DNA of 64,000 bases. Source: Diaporthe sp. PMI_573. Lineage: Eukaryota; Ascomycota; Sordariomycetes; Diaporthales; Diaporthaceae. The stretch covers positions 1,116,001-1,180,000 of the forward strand of contig JAJTUP010000005.1 in assembly GCA_021399435.1 (NCBI GenBank), given 5' to 3'. The position numbers were made by a program, and so were the translations under genes. Positions within the stretch are counted from its first letter, which is position 1; the number at the start of each line of letters is the position of its first letter. Positions 10,835 through 22,717 of the stretch are shown here, one piece after another. Below the pieces are notes generated by a model. That model did not search any database, was not told the DNA's origin, and saw only the letters and a program-made list of their open reading frames with translations.

Positions 10835-13407
10835 AGCCTCTAGAAGAACAGCAATATACACTACTATTATATATCAACTTGTTTAAAAATCAATAAGAAA
10901 ACGTTTCCTGAACCTCTCTAGATGCTTGTAAAATAAGTAAATATAAGTATATACCTGGGACTTAGTATAGACTATAAGGGGTAGTATAATTAGATGTATA
11001 GCTAGTAACTAGCTGGTACTAGCTAGCAGGGCCCTTGGCTACCTAGCTTAAAGCTATAGCCCTGTAGACCTTCCATAGTAGACTTAGTAACTAACCACCA
11101 TACCTAATACAAGTACTGTTTACCTAACTATACTGTGCTACACCAGGTTCTACCTTATACTAATAGAGTAAATCTATAAGCCTATAAGCCTACATAGTAC
11201 CTACTTTAATCCCTTAAAGTAAATTAAGCTGTATATATTTTTAAAATTATTAAAGGGTTTTGTTTTTAAATAACTTATAGTAAAACAGTTTACTATAGCG
11301 AAACAGCCTCATATAGCTATATTAACTAACTATAGTAAAATAGCCTAAATACTAAAATATTACTACGAAGTCTAGAAGCCTAGCTGCTATAAGTTGTCCC
11401 TGTTTTATTGTGCCTAAATTATGGACTTAGCCATGAGAAAATGCACCTAAAAAACTTGCTTACGGCTCTTAATATTGTAATGGAAGCAGCATGACTGAGT
11501 ACATGTGGGTTCGCTATTGCAGGAGCATGGTCCGGTTACGACTTTATGTATCGAGGACGCGGATCGTGACTACGAATCTACTTTTTATATTGGGGCCGAT
11601 TGACGCTGGAAATGCAATGAAGGCTCGGAAACGGCGTGGCAAGTCTTCTAGCTTTGGCCGATGACAGCTTGCTAAATACGCCGGCCCTTGGGATCCTGGA
11701 TGAAGAATGGACGATTTCAGTCAGTGTTAGATTACAGGGTCCGTTGACGACTCAGTAGTGCCCACGATTACGAACCCTCGGCGGGCTGCGTAGGCTCAAA
11801 AGCACCACTCGCCGAGGGAACCGGCCGCCAAACAAGAGTTCGAACTGGGCCTGGCCGATGCTCGTGGAGTGCATGTTCTCGACTCATAAAGAAATCTTGC
11901 CGAGTGGACCGTAATTTTCTTCGCCGTGAAAACTGGAAGCCAAGCCATAGTGTGAATCTCGTGCCAATTTTGACACACCACACCAGGCTTAAATCGTTAT
12001 CAATCTCCGAACTGTCTTGACGCCATTCGTAAGCTCAGTATACATTTGTTGACAATATCAAAAACCAGCAGCGCGATGGGGATGCAGCGTACACACCAAC
12101 GGCCGGGGTCGCCGTGTGTGGGCCTGCCCGTGTCAGTCGATGTGTTCCCGGCAGGAGGCAGACCGGTGCCAGAACTGGTCTCAATGTTGATAAATTGAAC
12201 ATGACACTAATGAGAGATATTCGGGCTATCCTCCCAACACATCCGGGGTAGGAGGCAATTAAGCACAAGATTCACCGGAAGATCTTCGAATAGGATCGAC
12301 CACGGTCTCCGGTTGTGCAGCCTGCACCACTCGGACTCACTTTACCTAACAACCCTGGTGTTTAAGGTAGCCAAAGCTTATTCACGACCAAGACAATAAA
12401 CAAACAGTCCTGCCCAGAACTTCGGTAATAATCGCTACAGTCGAGGGCGATCTGACGTACACTCTAGTGCATGTCCATAAAGACGAAACCCAAGGAATTG
12501 AACGGCGAGAAACTATCATTGGGGCTGGTGCTGCAAAATTGGTAGGCGGGCTTGGCTGTAAACCTTATTACCCACCTTCATTTGCAGTTACTGGATTTGT
12601 CCGATAGCGAGGAGTCGCCTGACAAACCATTATGAAACACATCTTGACACGCAACCATTTATTCATTATTCGATTGAAGTTTTCTTCGTGATTTGCTACT
12701 TGCATATGTGTTGGCCGCATTGAAATCCCCTGAAGTGCCTGCTCAAGTGATGCCTAAGGTTCAGCTAACTCCTATTGAATCCCAGTTGCGAAGGCTGAGT
12801 GCAGAGAGACCGGCACAGCCGCATAGACTAGAGGGCTTTGGGGGCAGATTGAAGAGTGACTCGTCCGCGATACCAGATGCGGCCTCCTGAGACACTAGAA
12901 GCGCATTCTGGGCACATGGGCTACCGTGGTTGTCCGTCGATCAGGGTGCATCAGACGGAGACATGATTCGTGCGTGAAATAAGCCGCCCTTTTCTGCTCA
13001 CATGTTTGCAAAGTCTCCCTCCTAACAAATGAGGTGGCCCGGGACATCGCTACTCATGGTCCCGTCGGCACGTCTACCGATCTCAACCAGGGAGTCTGGT
13101 CGACTCCATCCATGGGAGAGATCTTCGTGACTCCCCGCTGCCCAGAGCCGCATCAAGGGGCAGCGTCAACTTCAAACATGGCTGCAATAAGGTTATTCGG
13201 GGGCTCCAGTAGTCCGTTCGAACGCGCGCTCCCGACATCCCTTCCCTATAACAAGCCCGCTGGCCCTGCCAACCGAGACAAGATGCGGGATCGTCTCATC
13301 CTTTCTTGACAGCGCTACTTTGTATTCTAAACCAACCGTCATTCGTTGCCTTGCTAGTACTAGGCCCCACGTTCCTTTCGTTCGCTAGAAAACAAAATTA
13401 TTTCAAG
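10835..13407. other. gene-poor stretch after retrotransposon
   Basis: From 10835 to about 11450 the sequence is very TA-rich with many TAG/CTA words, resembling further RIP-damaged repeat DNA, but I could not assign it to a family. From 11450 to 13407 composition returns to normal and the short open frames show no recognisable domain. The last 150 bases are probably the promoter and leader of the GH131 gene; CCCTATAACA near 13246 is a weak TATA candidate. Confidence 0.5.
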
Positions 13408-14521
13408 ATGTTCTCTCAACGACTTCTCACCCAGACTTCCCTGTTCTCCCTTGCGTCGCTGGCGGCCTCGCAGTCTGCTATCCAGTTTGACGGTCGCGTC
13501 CCTGCTGGCACTCAGCTCTCTGCGTTCGATTCAGACAATGGCCTGTTCAACCCGAGCAATGTCTTCGGCAAGAACGTGACCTTTAGCCAGCTCTTGCAGC
13601 TTCCTGATGTCGCCCCATCCCTCTTTGACGTGGGCACTGTTCCCCTGGAGGTCACAATCAAGTATGTCCCGACCACCATCAGCAACCATATATCCGGCCC
13701 AAGGAGACCGCTAACAACCTTTATAGCGACGAATCCATTTTTGCCCCCAGTGCAGACAACGTTCAGTTGGGCTTCCGCCGTGCTGAGCTTCTTCCTGCCA
13801 GCAACAATGGTACCGACCCGTCCACCCAAGGCGTAAAGAGCCTCCACTTCAGTCTGATGAAGGATGCTGCTCGGCCGCTCAACACCTCGCACGAGTACCA
13901 GCTTGCTTTCGTTGAGAGCAATGACTTCAGCACCAACCAGTTCGTTCTTAAGACTGGTACCATGCTGGACACGGCCACCCAGGGTGGTGTCGACCCTGAC
14001 AGCCTGATCCTCTTCGGCAATGTCAAGCAGAGCCAGATCCTCTTCAACACCGCCTTCACTGAGGGAGTCTTCCACAACTTCGGCCTGACTCTCGACTTCA
14101 ATGCCAAGTAAGCTAAACCCACCGCCTGAGAGAAAACTCCAACATAGACTGACTTTGTCCTCCCCACAGCACCACCCAGGTGTTCTACTCCACCGGAAAC
14201 GACCCCCTCGCTCAGATTACCGAGCCCCTGCCCAACGACATCAGCGGCCAGGGCCAGTACCACTTTGGCGTGCTCAAGAAGGGCGTCAACGGCGGCGCCG
14301 ACATCACCAAGGACGCCCAGCAGCCCGCGGGCATCAACGAGGGCATCATCTACGGCGGCATCTTCCAGGAGGACAGCTCCGCCAGCACCATCACCCTGTC
14401 GCCCCAGGGCGGCGCTGCCACCAACGCCTCCGCTGCCGCGGGTAACGCCTCATCGTCCTGCACCAAGAAGAGGTCTGTTGGGAGCATTGCCGGTCGTCTG
14501 CAATATGTGCGTGAGGCTTAA
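13408..14521 (+). CDS. secreted glycoside hydrolase family 131 (GH131) glucanase
   Basis: GH131 enzymes are secreted fungal beta-glucanases acting on beta-1,3/1,6/1,4-linked glucans of plant or fungal walls. Three exons, 13408-13661, 13727-14107 and 14170-14521, give 328 residues with both introns (65 and 62 nt) in phase. Residues 1-24 are a signal peptide ending AASQS. The GH131 catalytic fold follows at once: IQFDGRVPAGT, SLFDVGTVPLEVTI, SIFAPSADNVQLGFRRAELLP, LHFSLMKDAARPLNTSHEYQ, NQFVLKTGTM, TTQVFYSTGNDPLA and GQYHFGVLKK. The C-terminal 50 residues are low-complexity Ala/Ser and carry no cellulose-binding domain. All expected landmarks are present and the frame is intact, unlike several neighbours. 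The ATG at 13408 is chosen because the signal peptide starts there. Confidence 0.93.
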
Positions 14522-14907
14522 GTAGGGGTTTCATGAGCCCTCAGCCAACTCGGGGCGAGATGGCCATGTCTTGTAATATTATCTAGCCTTCAGGTGACCT
14601 CAAGCAGTGATCACTTGGAAATATATTACTGTGCAAATTACTGAAATAGCCCCTGCATTGAAGATTCGTAGTTTGGTGCCGAGTCGTGTGCTGGTGGACA
14701 TATGAATGAGAAACTGCCTCAAAGTGATAGCCCACGGATTATACGGCGGTGAGCCACGAAACTTGCCCATCAGGGCCCGTTGAACTGTGAAGATCGAAAG
14801 TGTTCATTTTCTGTTGAGGCTTTTCTTACGAACATACTTAAGACCTCGAGTAGTTGCCTGTTGTTTTTCAGCTTTGAATTCGAGGTAGCCTACACGTGAC
14901 GAGCATG
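14522..14907. other. intergenic, no gene seen
   Basis: 3' flank of the GH131 gene and of the leftward kinase-like gene. I looked here for the missing C-terminal part of the kinase-like protein (catalytic HxDxxxxN) on the minus strand and did not find it. Confidence 0.5.
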
Positions 14908-15631
14908 TTAGTCGAGTTTCGTGGCAGCTCTTTTTGAACGTACCTTTTCATTCTCTTGATCTATCCACTCCTGGAGCTGATAGCTGCTCCAGGGTATCGA
15001 AGTCGCATGGTCTATCGCAATTGTCCCGACCGAATACGTAGTTCTTGAGTCGGCCGCCATTGACAGGGGCTGGGGCGGTGTCGGGCAGCGGCTCGAGATG
15101 GAGGAGGAAACACAACGCATGTGCGACTCTGTCTTTGAACGGGCGGAATATTTCATTCTTCGCTGACTCAGACATGCTCCTTGACCACAGAGTAGGCTTC
15201 ATGATGCTGCTGATAGGTGTCCCGGTGACAAACTCCATGACAATGCAACTGTAAATGATTCCCTCGATTTCAAAGTCCGCATAATCAAAAACCTTGGGCA
15301 CATAAAAGCCCTCACTTGTTGGTGGTCCTCGCTTGATAATTTCGGTACGTACGTAGTCGTGCGTGTCGGCCTCCGCTCTGAGGGTGGGCTCTCCAGCTTG
15401 TGGCTTTACCCAGAGGCGAGTCACTCCAGGAGGAAGAACCTCTGGCGTCAAAGAAAATCCTCTGATGTTTTCATAGAAGTGCCGGCTGTTGCATAAAGCT
15501 TGGTATGCTTTCGTTGCCGCTATAAGTTCTTCGATGTCAACTTCCCAAGTAGATTCAGTACGGCAAGAGCCGTGCAAGCTGCTGTCCATTGGCGGGGTGC
15601 CTGTTTGCATAATTGAGGAAATGATGCGCAT
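14908..15631 (-). pseudogene. kinase-like (aminoglycoside phosphotransferase-type) protein, frameshifted and truncated
   Basis: N-terminal half of a fungal protein-kinase-like/APH-superfamily protein. From the ATG at 15631 one reads RLWVKPQAGE, YVRTEIIKRG, VPKVFDYADFEIEGIIYSC, then the hinge IVMEFVTGTPISSI, which is the nucleotide-binding lobe hinge, then PLPDTAPAPVNGGRL and CDFDTLEQL. There the frame is lost; the family continuation LQEWIDQENEK is in another frame. A 7-bp insertion at 14975-14986, visible as AGCTG-AT-AGCTG on the plus strand, accounts exactly for the shift. No catalytic loop (HxDxxxxN) or metal-binding Asp follows, so the gene is also truncated. A TATAAATA at 15822-15829 lies upstream. 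Ligand unknown. Confidence 0.7.
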
Positions 15632-18207
15632 GGATTGCTGAGTCAATCTACCTAACAAAGTTGGTCGTAAAGGTGGTCGTGTGTGCAGGACCTGGTTCAG
15701 TGGTAGTTTTGTGTCAAGAGGCAAACAGCATGGACACCTTTGGGGAGTCCAGCATTTGGAGGTGGTTTCTCACCTCCGATGACTAACCACCAAAAAAAAC
15801 ATTGAATCAACTTCACCTATCTATAAATAGACCCTGAACATAAGCGGAGAGAGGCCAAAGGTCCAGGTTGTGAACGGGACCTTCGTGCCTCGCCGTGATC
15901 CATTTTCTACGCCAGTCCGTGGGTCTTCCTAGCCAACCGTGGTAGGATTACTTGTTCACTATATATTCACTCGCTCATTAGCAAAGAAATATCACCCTCG
16001 TTCACAGCATTAAGGCTTTGGACTTGCACTACGCAAGCACCCATAGACTTGTCTTATACACGGGTATACGCAGTCTCAATTGTAGAAAGTCCCCATCCAG
16101 ATAGCTAGTGAGGGCAGAATGTGACCCACAGCACCGTTGGTCCACAAAGCAATGCGTTGGACAGATAATTGACATCTGGAACGAATCGTATCCAAGGAAG
16201 TTGGGCTCTATATTCCGATGACGATCTAATTGGGCTCGGGAAAGCGGGTTTCCAGCAGCTTTTGCTGGTCGAGAAGGCTAAACTCCAGACCTACAAATAG
16301 CAAGCAGGAGAGATGATAAATCGTGTAGGGAAGACTCAACAAGATTTTGACAAGTTTCTTGAAACTCTCCAGCGGCAAGCGCAAATCGGCGAGATACGAC
16401 GCTCCAGACGGCAAGCGGATCTTGCCAGCACACAACAGCATTCGGTGATGATAGTTACAGTCTTTGACTGTGATACGCTTGCCACGTCCAATCTTTACAA
16501 GCGTCGTTGGAATTAACACCCGCCAGTAGAGGAAGGGGGGGGGGATGGTGCAGGTAATCCTCACCTTCATACCATTGGCTTGATTGCGCTGCCCTCTTCA
16601 GGTCTACTAATTGTCCTGACACTGATGATAGCATGGAGTACCTCCGCAAGGAACGCAATCAAGAACCCCAAGAGACCAATAGAGTAAGAATATCGGTGGC
16701 TCACACAACTGACGCCGAGAGATGTTTTATTCCTTTTTTTGGGGTCTGTTGATCCGACTGATGGATTGGCTGGAGCAATGGCACTGGCATGGGGCAGAGA
16801 CGAAAAGCGGCGAAAAGAAGCGTTTGATCTCAATGCGACGAAAGGAAGAAAATATTGTGAGGCACGAACTTTTGGAGAGAAATACAATGCTGGATGACCA
16901 TTATGAGATTCTGAGACGCAATCGGGGAATCAATGGTAGAAGAATGAATATCAAGAGGCACCCATGGTAGATGGAAGACTAAACTTGTGGGCTTCTGTAT
17001 CTGAGAGGAATACTAGCTTGTTACCATTCACATAGACTCGGTTCCAATATGTAAGAGCGTGCGCATGATTTTGGGACCATATCTGCAGCTGTTCCAGCAG
17101 CAACAACATTGCGATTTGGCCCGTATTCACACATGGGTATGACAATAATATCTGCATCTTCTTTGGCAATTATAACATGCCGTGTGTTTTTATCTAATTT
17201 ATTACCCCATCTGAAAGGACTCATTATCCATTCACAAGCCCCTTCCCTCTGCTTGAAGGTACTGCTCCCCAAAAAAGGGTATTCGCGGCGCAAACATGAG
17301 AAACGCGAGTTCCAGAATACTAGAGAGCCTATGGTTCGCAGCATGTACCAATTCAGCGTGTCGAATCGTCTATTATGCACGTAGATATGGCGTGAGTGGC
17401 CATGTAAGTGCCTCAAAGGTGTGTCATGAAAATGCCAATGTCCACCGTGAGCAGTTTATGTCCCGCTGTTTTCTAGAACTGGCAGAACAGCGCTGTGGAT
17501 ATTGGAACCGTGCCCGGCATTCTTATGGGCACGGAAGACTTGCTGAAATGGGGGCTAACAAGAACTCGGACCAGGAGACATGGTGTGGCCTGACCTTTCC
17601 CGACTTTTGCCTTGCTTGCTTCTGCCTCAGCACTAGGCCAAATGCTGTTCGGCCTTCCTTCACACTTGGTACGTCTACCGCTGATATCTTGGGCACTCAG
17701 CATCTGCTTATCCGTGAGCATCCAGCACGGTGGCGTGATAAATTGCTGCACAGACCGTCATTTCCTTCAAAGACTTTGCTGGGGTTCGTGTTGGCTCTGT
17801 TGACAATGGTTAGGGGGGTGCAGAAGTGGGCCTGTTAGCATTGCGTAACGCAAACTCTGGGCAGTAAGGAACGCATCAGCACTGAGGCGACCGAGCAAGG
17901 TCATTCTGCGATGTGACAACTCGTTATAGCATTCGTCAAAGGAGCTTTCAGATTTGTGTGGCGTATCTGTATGCAATTAGGCTACTCATATTTTGCGGAT
18001 CCTGAACTGAAATATCATGCATACCAAGTATCTGACCACATGCGTCGGATGTTATGCTGACCCGATGTGTGTAAAGTCGCCGGACTCAATATTCGACCGA
18101 CCATCACGCCACAATCATCCCTTAAAAAAGGAACTTCGAGAGTACCAGAAGCCAGTTTTGTTCCTGAATCCGGTACCAAAAATCTCTAGACTTGCTAGGT
18201 TATCGAG
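15632..18207. other. 2.6-kb stretch without a convincing gene
   Basis: Several leftward open frames occur (16226-16570, 16567-16887 with one hydrophobic segment, 17021-17416), but none has a recognisable motif and I could not join them in phase into a plausible protein. They may be relics of one membrane protein gene. The plus-strand frames are shorter and look random. A TATAAATA box lies at 15822-15829. Confidence 0.4.
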
Positions 18208-19038
18208 ATGAAAGTCTTCATTGTTTTCGCTCATCCAGAGCCACAGTCATTCGGCGGTTCCCTCCTTCAAGCCGCAGTGAAAGAACTAGAAGCCCAGGGC
18301 CATGAGGTTCAGGTATCTGACCTGTACGCCATTCAATGGAAAAGCCAGGTCGACCGTTCCGACTTCCCCAAGCTCCCAGCCGAGGCCCGCCTGAGGGTAC
18401 CCTACGCGTCGGGTGAGGCAACCTTCACGGACACGCTCACGGACGACGTGAAGCGGGAGCAGGAGAAGCTGATGTGGGCCGACACCGTCATCCTGCAGTT
18501 CCCGCTTTGGTGGTACTCCATGCCCGCAATCCTGAAGGGCTGGGTAGACAGGGTCTATTCGGCTGGCTTCGGATACGGCAACGGCGAGCACAATGATAAG
18601 CGGTGGGGGGATAGATATGGAGAGGGCAAGATGCTGGGGAAGCGCGCCATGGTGGTCGTGACGGTTGGGGGATGGAGGGAGCACTACTCACCTCGAGGGA
18701 TCTGCGGGCCCATCGACGATCTCCTCTTCCCTATAACCCACGGGATCCTATACTACACCGGCTTCGAGGTCTTGCCATCTTTCGTCGTGTATCAGTCTGA
18801 TCGAGCAAGCGAGGCGGTCTTCAGTGCAACGGCCGAAGAGCTTCGTCAGAGATTACGAGAGCTCTCCACCGCGCAGCCTATTCCATTTCGTCCCCAGAAC
18901 GGGGGAGAGTATGAGGTGCCAACTTTGGTTTTGAAACCAGAGGTGGAGGTAACTTCTCAGTCATCGGGATTTTCTGTGCACACTCGGCCTTCTCAAGATA
19001 CACATGGCGCAACGAAACCGCCCCAAGACGCCCTCTGA
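18208..19038 (+). CDS. NAD(P)H quinone oxidoreductase-like flavoprotein (flavodoxin_2 fold)
   Basis: Flavodoxin-like-fold oxidoreductase of the NQO/KefF/MdaB type: two-electron reduction of quinones by NAD(P)H through bound FAD or FMN, cytosolic. Intronless, 276 residues. The N-terminal beta strand and phosphate-binding segment MKVFIVFAHPEPQSFGGSL, the WADTVILQFPLWWYSMPAILKGWVDRV block, GFGYGNG and VVVTVGGWREHY/GPIDDLLFPITHGILYYTGFEVLPSF are in the family order. The last 40 residues are a non-conserved polar tail. The frame opens 3 bp after an in-frame-independent TTATCGAG leader and ATG 18208 gives a family-typical start. Copy B of the 57-bp repeat lies 40 bp after the stop. Physiological substrate not inferable. 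Confidence 0.93.
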   Translation: MKVFIVFAHPEPQSFGGSLLQAAVKELEAQGHEVQVSDLYAIQWKSQVDRSDFPKLPAEARLRVPYASGEATFTDTLTDDVKREQEKLMWADTVILQFPLWWYSMPAILKGWVDRVYSAGFGYGNGEHNDKRWGDRYGEGKMLGKRAMVVVTVGGWREHYSPRGICGPIDDLLFPITHGILYYTGFEVLPSFVVYQSDRASEAVFSATAEELRQRLRELSTAQPIPFRPQNGGEYEVPTLVLKPEVEVTSQSSGFSVHTRPSQDTHGATKPPQDAL

Positions 19039-19078
19039 CTACTCTGAAATACCGGTGATACTTTTAGAGGGGGGAGGG

Positions 19079-19135
19079 ACCGCCTACATACTGCTTAAGA
19101 AGCGTACGCACACGGATTAAAAACGAAACCACCTT
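19079..19135 (+). repeat. 57-bp dispersed repeat, copy B
   Basis: Matches 484-540 with one mismatch. This copy is bracketed by a direct duplication: CTTTTAGAGGGGG occurs at about 19061-19073 and again at about 19134-19146. That arrangement resembles a small insertion with a 12-13 bp target duplication, although copy A shows no such flanks. Confidence 0.8.
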
Positions 19136-20240
19136 TTAGAGGGGGTGGTGTTGGGGTGGTGGATCTGAGCTCTGCAAGTTGATATACCCCTATATATCTT
19201 TATAATGATGTACAAGTGGGTGCAGTTGATCACTTTCACCTTGATACCAGGGTTGGCCCAAATGGCGCCATCATGCACTGCACACCAGCCGGCGCTGGTA
19301 TCATTATGCACATCCAAGATAGAGAATTAACGGACGTGTAAGACCTGTCCAGGCATTCATTTTAGGGAATAGAATGAACAGGCTCTCCTCTTAAAACAGT
19401 TGCTCAAAGGTAAATTCAGATCGTTGATTGGTTGAAATAACACCTCCTAATTAGGCAGGCCTCTAAGAGCAGCCCTCTACCCTTTCCTTCCTTCCTTCCT
19501 GAACACCAGCATTACATTTACAGAAGAGAGAACCGATATTAGCAAGCCTCCAAAGAGAAGATCAGACGTCACAATTAAGAGGAGAAGCCGTTGTTGATTT
19601 TATAACCTTTAATTTCCAAAATAACCTTAACTAGAACTCCGGATTCCTGGTATAGTAGACTAACTAGAACCCTGCTCAATGTAGGCTGTTGAGGTAGGCT
19701 GCACTCTTTGGTCTTGATTGCAACTCCTCTACCCTCTTCTTAACCCCGTTCTTGGAATTGGATAAATCAAATGGTTCTCATCCTTGGTTCATAAGCCGCA
19801 TTCCCGCTCCCACAATCAGATTCTGCATTTGTCTCTCGCTCGTATCGTCAGAATCGTGGCCAACTGGCTTGATACAAGCGCTTACTCCCTGGGCACGAAA
19901 AGCGAAAGCTTATGCTTGCCAGCACTAATTCGCCATATTGCCAGACTGTTTCAACTTACGCCTGGCCAACTTAGGCATTACTTTCAGCAAGCCACATTCG
20001 CTATCCGGGTAAAGCTAACAAGTGGTATACGTCACCATTCTGGTGGCCCAAGTTCGAGTGTCCCATGTGATCTGAGCAAGTAAGATGAAAGCCCTGGCTG
20101 TGCATAATACTTAACAGTCAAAGGGCAATAATTCTTCAGTGTGTGAACGGATTAACTCCAATGCAGAAAGCTCACTATTTACCTGTGACTTTATGCTCTA
20201 TTCGTTCGATTCTATGCCAAACACGCTCAAGACTACAGAT
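19136..20240. other. intergenic, no gene seen
   Basis: No supported coding sequence. A short CCTT microsatellite occurs near 19485-19500. The 3' part is the upstream region of the amidohydrolase gene. Confidence 0.5.
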
Positions 20241-21593
20241 ATGTCTGATTTCCTGATTACGAACGTGCGAATCTTTGACGGTCAAATTGCGATCGATCGC
20301 GGATCGGTCCTAATCAGCGGTGGTAAAATCGCAAAAGTATCGTTAGCACCAAAAGAATTCGACGGACCCGTCATATCAAAACCCGGGCACACTTTACTTC
20401 CCGGCTTCATACATGCCCATGTTCATGTAGATTTTGGTAATGAATCCGGATTAGCACAGGGCTTACGATTTGGTATCGCGACGCAATGTGACTTGGGAAA
20501 TGCTCCTTTCCAGATCGAGAAGCTTCGTGACTTGGTAAAAGACGGCGATTGTTCAGATCTTAACGCTGCAATGCAATCAGCGACGGCTGAGGGTGGCTGG
20601 CCAGCACCGTTGCTCAAGGTAGTAATGTGCCAAGTTTCAATTATTCTGCGTGGCATGCTGACAGTCCTTGATGATACAGAAACAAGGTATTGAGCTTCCA
20701 CCAGATGGGAATCCTCTCAAGACGCAGGAGCACGGTTACAAGTTTGTACGTGATCAAATTCGAGCTGGTGCCGATTACATCAAAATCATCCACGAGTCCG
20801 GCACTGCTTTTGGGATGGAACTTCCAAAGCTCCCAACAGTCGTGGAAACAGCGATTGTAGAGGAGGCGCATCGGTCAAATCTTACGGTTTTGGCCCATTC
20901 TTTCACTCTTGATGATACTCTAGAAGTCCTGTCCCCGGGGGGTTGATGGCACAGCCCATGCAGTACTTGACAAGCCACCAACAAAGGCGCTTATCGAAGC
21001 TTTTCAGAAAAGCGGCGCTTTCTGCATTCCAGCATTAGCAGTGATCGGAAGTAACATCGAAGAAGGCTTGATGATGCAGAAGAAATATGCTCATGATTCT
21101 CGCGCTCAGGGTTTGCTTGTAAAAGGGGGAGAAGAAAGGATGTGTCAGTGTCTGGCAATGACAAAACGAAGTGATGGCAGTCTTCGACATGCGTTCGACA
21201 CAGTAAGGAGACTGAAGGAGGCAAATATCGATATTCTCAGGTAAGAGATCACCATACGCGATAGAACTAGTCAAAGCTTACAGACGCTGCAGTGGTACTG
21301 ACTTAACTGGCCTTGCTGCTGGGACTGCTTATGGGCTTTCGTTCTACTAGGAACTTGAGCTGTTGGTGAAAGAATGTGGATTCTCCCCCATAGAAGCACT
21401 GAGATCTGCGACTAGTCTACCCGCCAAAAGACTCAATTTCACAGACCGCGGATGGATTCGGGAAGGGTTGGGTGCTGATCTTGTACTGGTGGAGGGCGAT
21501 CCTACGCATGATATTGATCACACACTGGACTTAAGAGGAATATGGATTGCTGGTAAGCTGTGTTCACATTATGAAGATCAAATTGAGGACTAG
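20241..21593 (+). pseudogene. amidohydrolase (imidazolonepropionase/prolidase-like) with frameshift and nonsense codon
   Basis: Metal-dependent amidohydrolase of the fungal dipeptidase/imidazolonase-like group (TIM-barrel hydrolases of cyclic amides or Xaa-Pro-like substrates). Exons 20241-20618, 20680-21240 and 21284-21593. Visible landmarks are the N-terminal beta-sandwich FLITNVRIFDG, the metal-binding HAHVHVDFG, DYIKIIHESG with the bridging Lys, the metal His in LAHSFTLDD, and the C-terminal GFSPIEALRSATSLPAKRL and GADLVLVEGDP. Two lesions exist. A run of six G at 20937-20942 carries one base too many, breaking the frame between VLSPG and VDGTAH. A TAG at 21348-21350 sits where a Gln or His is expected before ELELLVK; CAG to TAG is a RIP-type change. 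Intron 2 is only 43 nt. About 415 residues would be expected for an intact protein. Confidence 0.85.
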
Positions 21594-22717
21594 TTTTCGG
21601 CCGGTGCATATAGTCGTGGATTTCTGGCTCAGCAACCACTATGCGCCAAAGAAATACAGAATCGCAGACCGTTCAACCTTCAACGGTTGCTCAGAAATTG
21701 TTGCGCGGGAGCAGTGAGGGAGTTGGAAATGAAGTTCCAAGTTATGGCGGATGGGGATAGACTGGACATCAAGACCGCAATCCAAAGAGGGAATTGTACA
21801 CATGGCTTGAGGTTGGACAAGCAGAGCTATCATCGCAACACGCTATATGGTTGCAAGCTCATGATTGCTCGGGTATCCGCCACATGGCGACAGCCTGAAC
21901 ATCTATGGAGTATGCCAATTGGGAATCACCCGTTACCCGATGTCCTATGGGAATACCTTCGTGTGTGCCGGCCTCTTACTAATCAATAAAATTCCCTCCG
22001 ATGGGATAACCACCCATGAACTCACATCCCTTGGAAGAACCTCCCATGGAATAACCTCCTATAAAATAATATTCTATAGATCAATCTCCTGGAGGGGAAC
22101 CTCTTGTAGGACAACCCTCCATGGGATACCCTCCTTTGATATAATCTAGACTTTTTTTGGAATATATGGCTGGGATACGGTAATGATGTAGATGACATGT
22201 GAAGTTTTGGAGTCCAAGTTATGCGAGATTTCTATGACAGGTTCAATGACTCAACTGAGTCTCTAATCTGATGAACCTCTCTGTGCTGCTGCCGCCTGAA
22301 CTTGCCATACCTTTTTACCCCATTATTTTCACTGTTTCTCCTCATAAGCAATCGGAAATTCCCAAGAGTTCAACAAGACGGCGCACCTCTTGCACTATTT
22401 TCCCCAGACTTGCTGTATTCCACGTTGTACGGCGCCATTCTCATCTCAACTCGGACCGGGTCGGAACTCGACAATCAACTCCATGCGTTTCGCATAGTAC
22501 AACCATCCTTCCAGAAACTGACAGCTGATGATGGTGGCTCCTATTTACGCTTATTGAGACCAGCATACATATTGACACGTAGCTAATCCTCATGAATAAA
22601 GACACAGGTTCCCAATGTGATGGAAGAAGCCAGGTCTGTACTCTTGCCCTTCAGCTGTCCACGGACCCTAAACCGTCCGTGATGAATTCTTGAATCCCGA
22701 GGAACACTGCTTGCTCT
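21594..22717. other. intergenic containing a 15-bp tandem repeat
   Basis: No recognised gene. An open frame at 21865-22149 covers the repeat array at 22000-22149, but its non-repeat part has no known motif. Confidence 0.5.
22000..22149 (+). repeat. degenerate 15-bp tandem repeat, locus 1 (10 units)
   Basis: Ten consecutive 15-nt units with consensus close to YATGGGATAACCTCC. Because the period is a multiple of three, the plus strand reads as pentapeptides such as HGITS, LGRTS, WRGTS and HGIPS without a stop until the end of the array. Units have diverged up to half their positions. The related array at 24950-25075 has the same period and consensus. Confidence 0.75.

Noticed and set aside
12510..12550. 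Short similarity to 32715-32755 (ATTGGGGCTG..GCTGC.AAATT)
   Set aside because: Only about 25 bases with several mismatches; too short to separate from chance.
13512..14263. Long minus-strand frames opposite the GH131 gene
   Set aside because: The plus strand encodes a complete, correctly spliced GH131 enzyme; the antisense frames have no motif.
16226..17416. Leftward open frames that might form one membrane protein gene
   Set aside because: Could not be joined with phase-consistent GT..AG introns, and no family motif was recognised.
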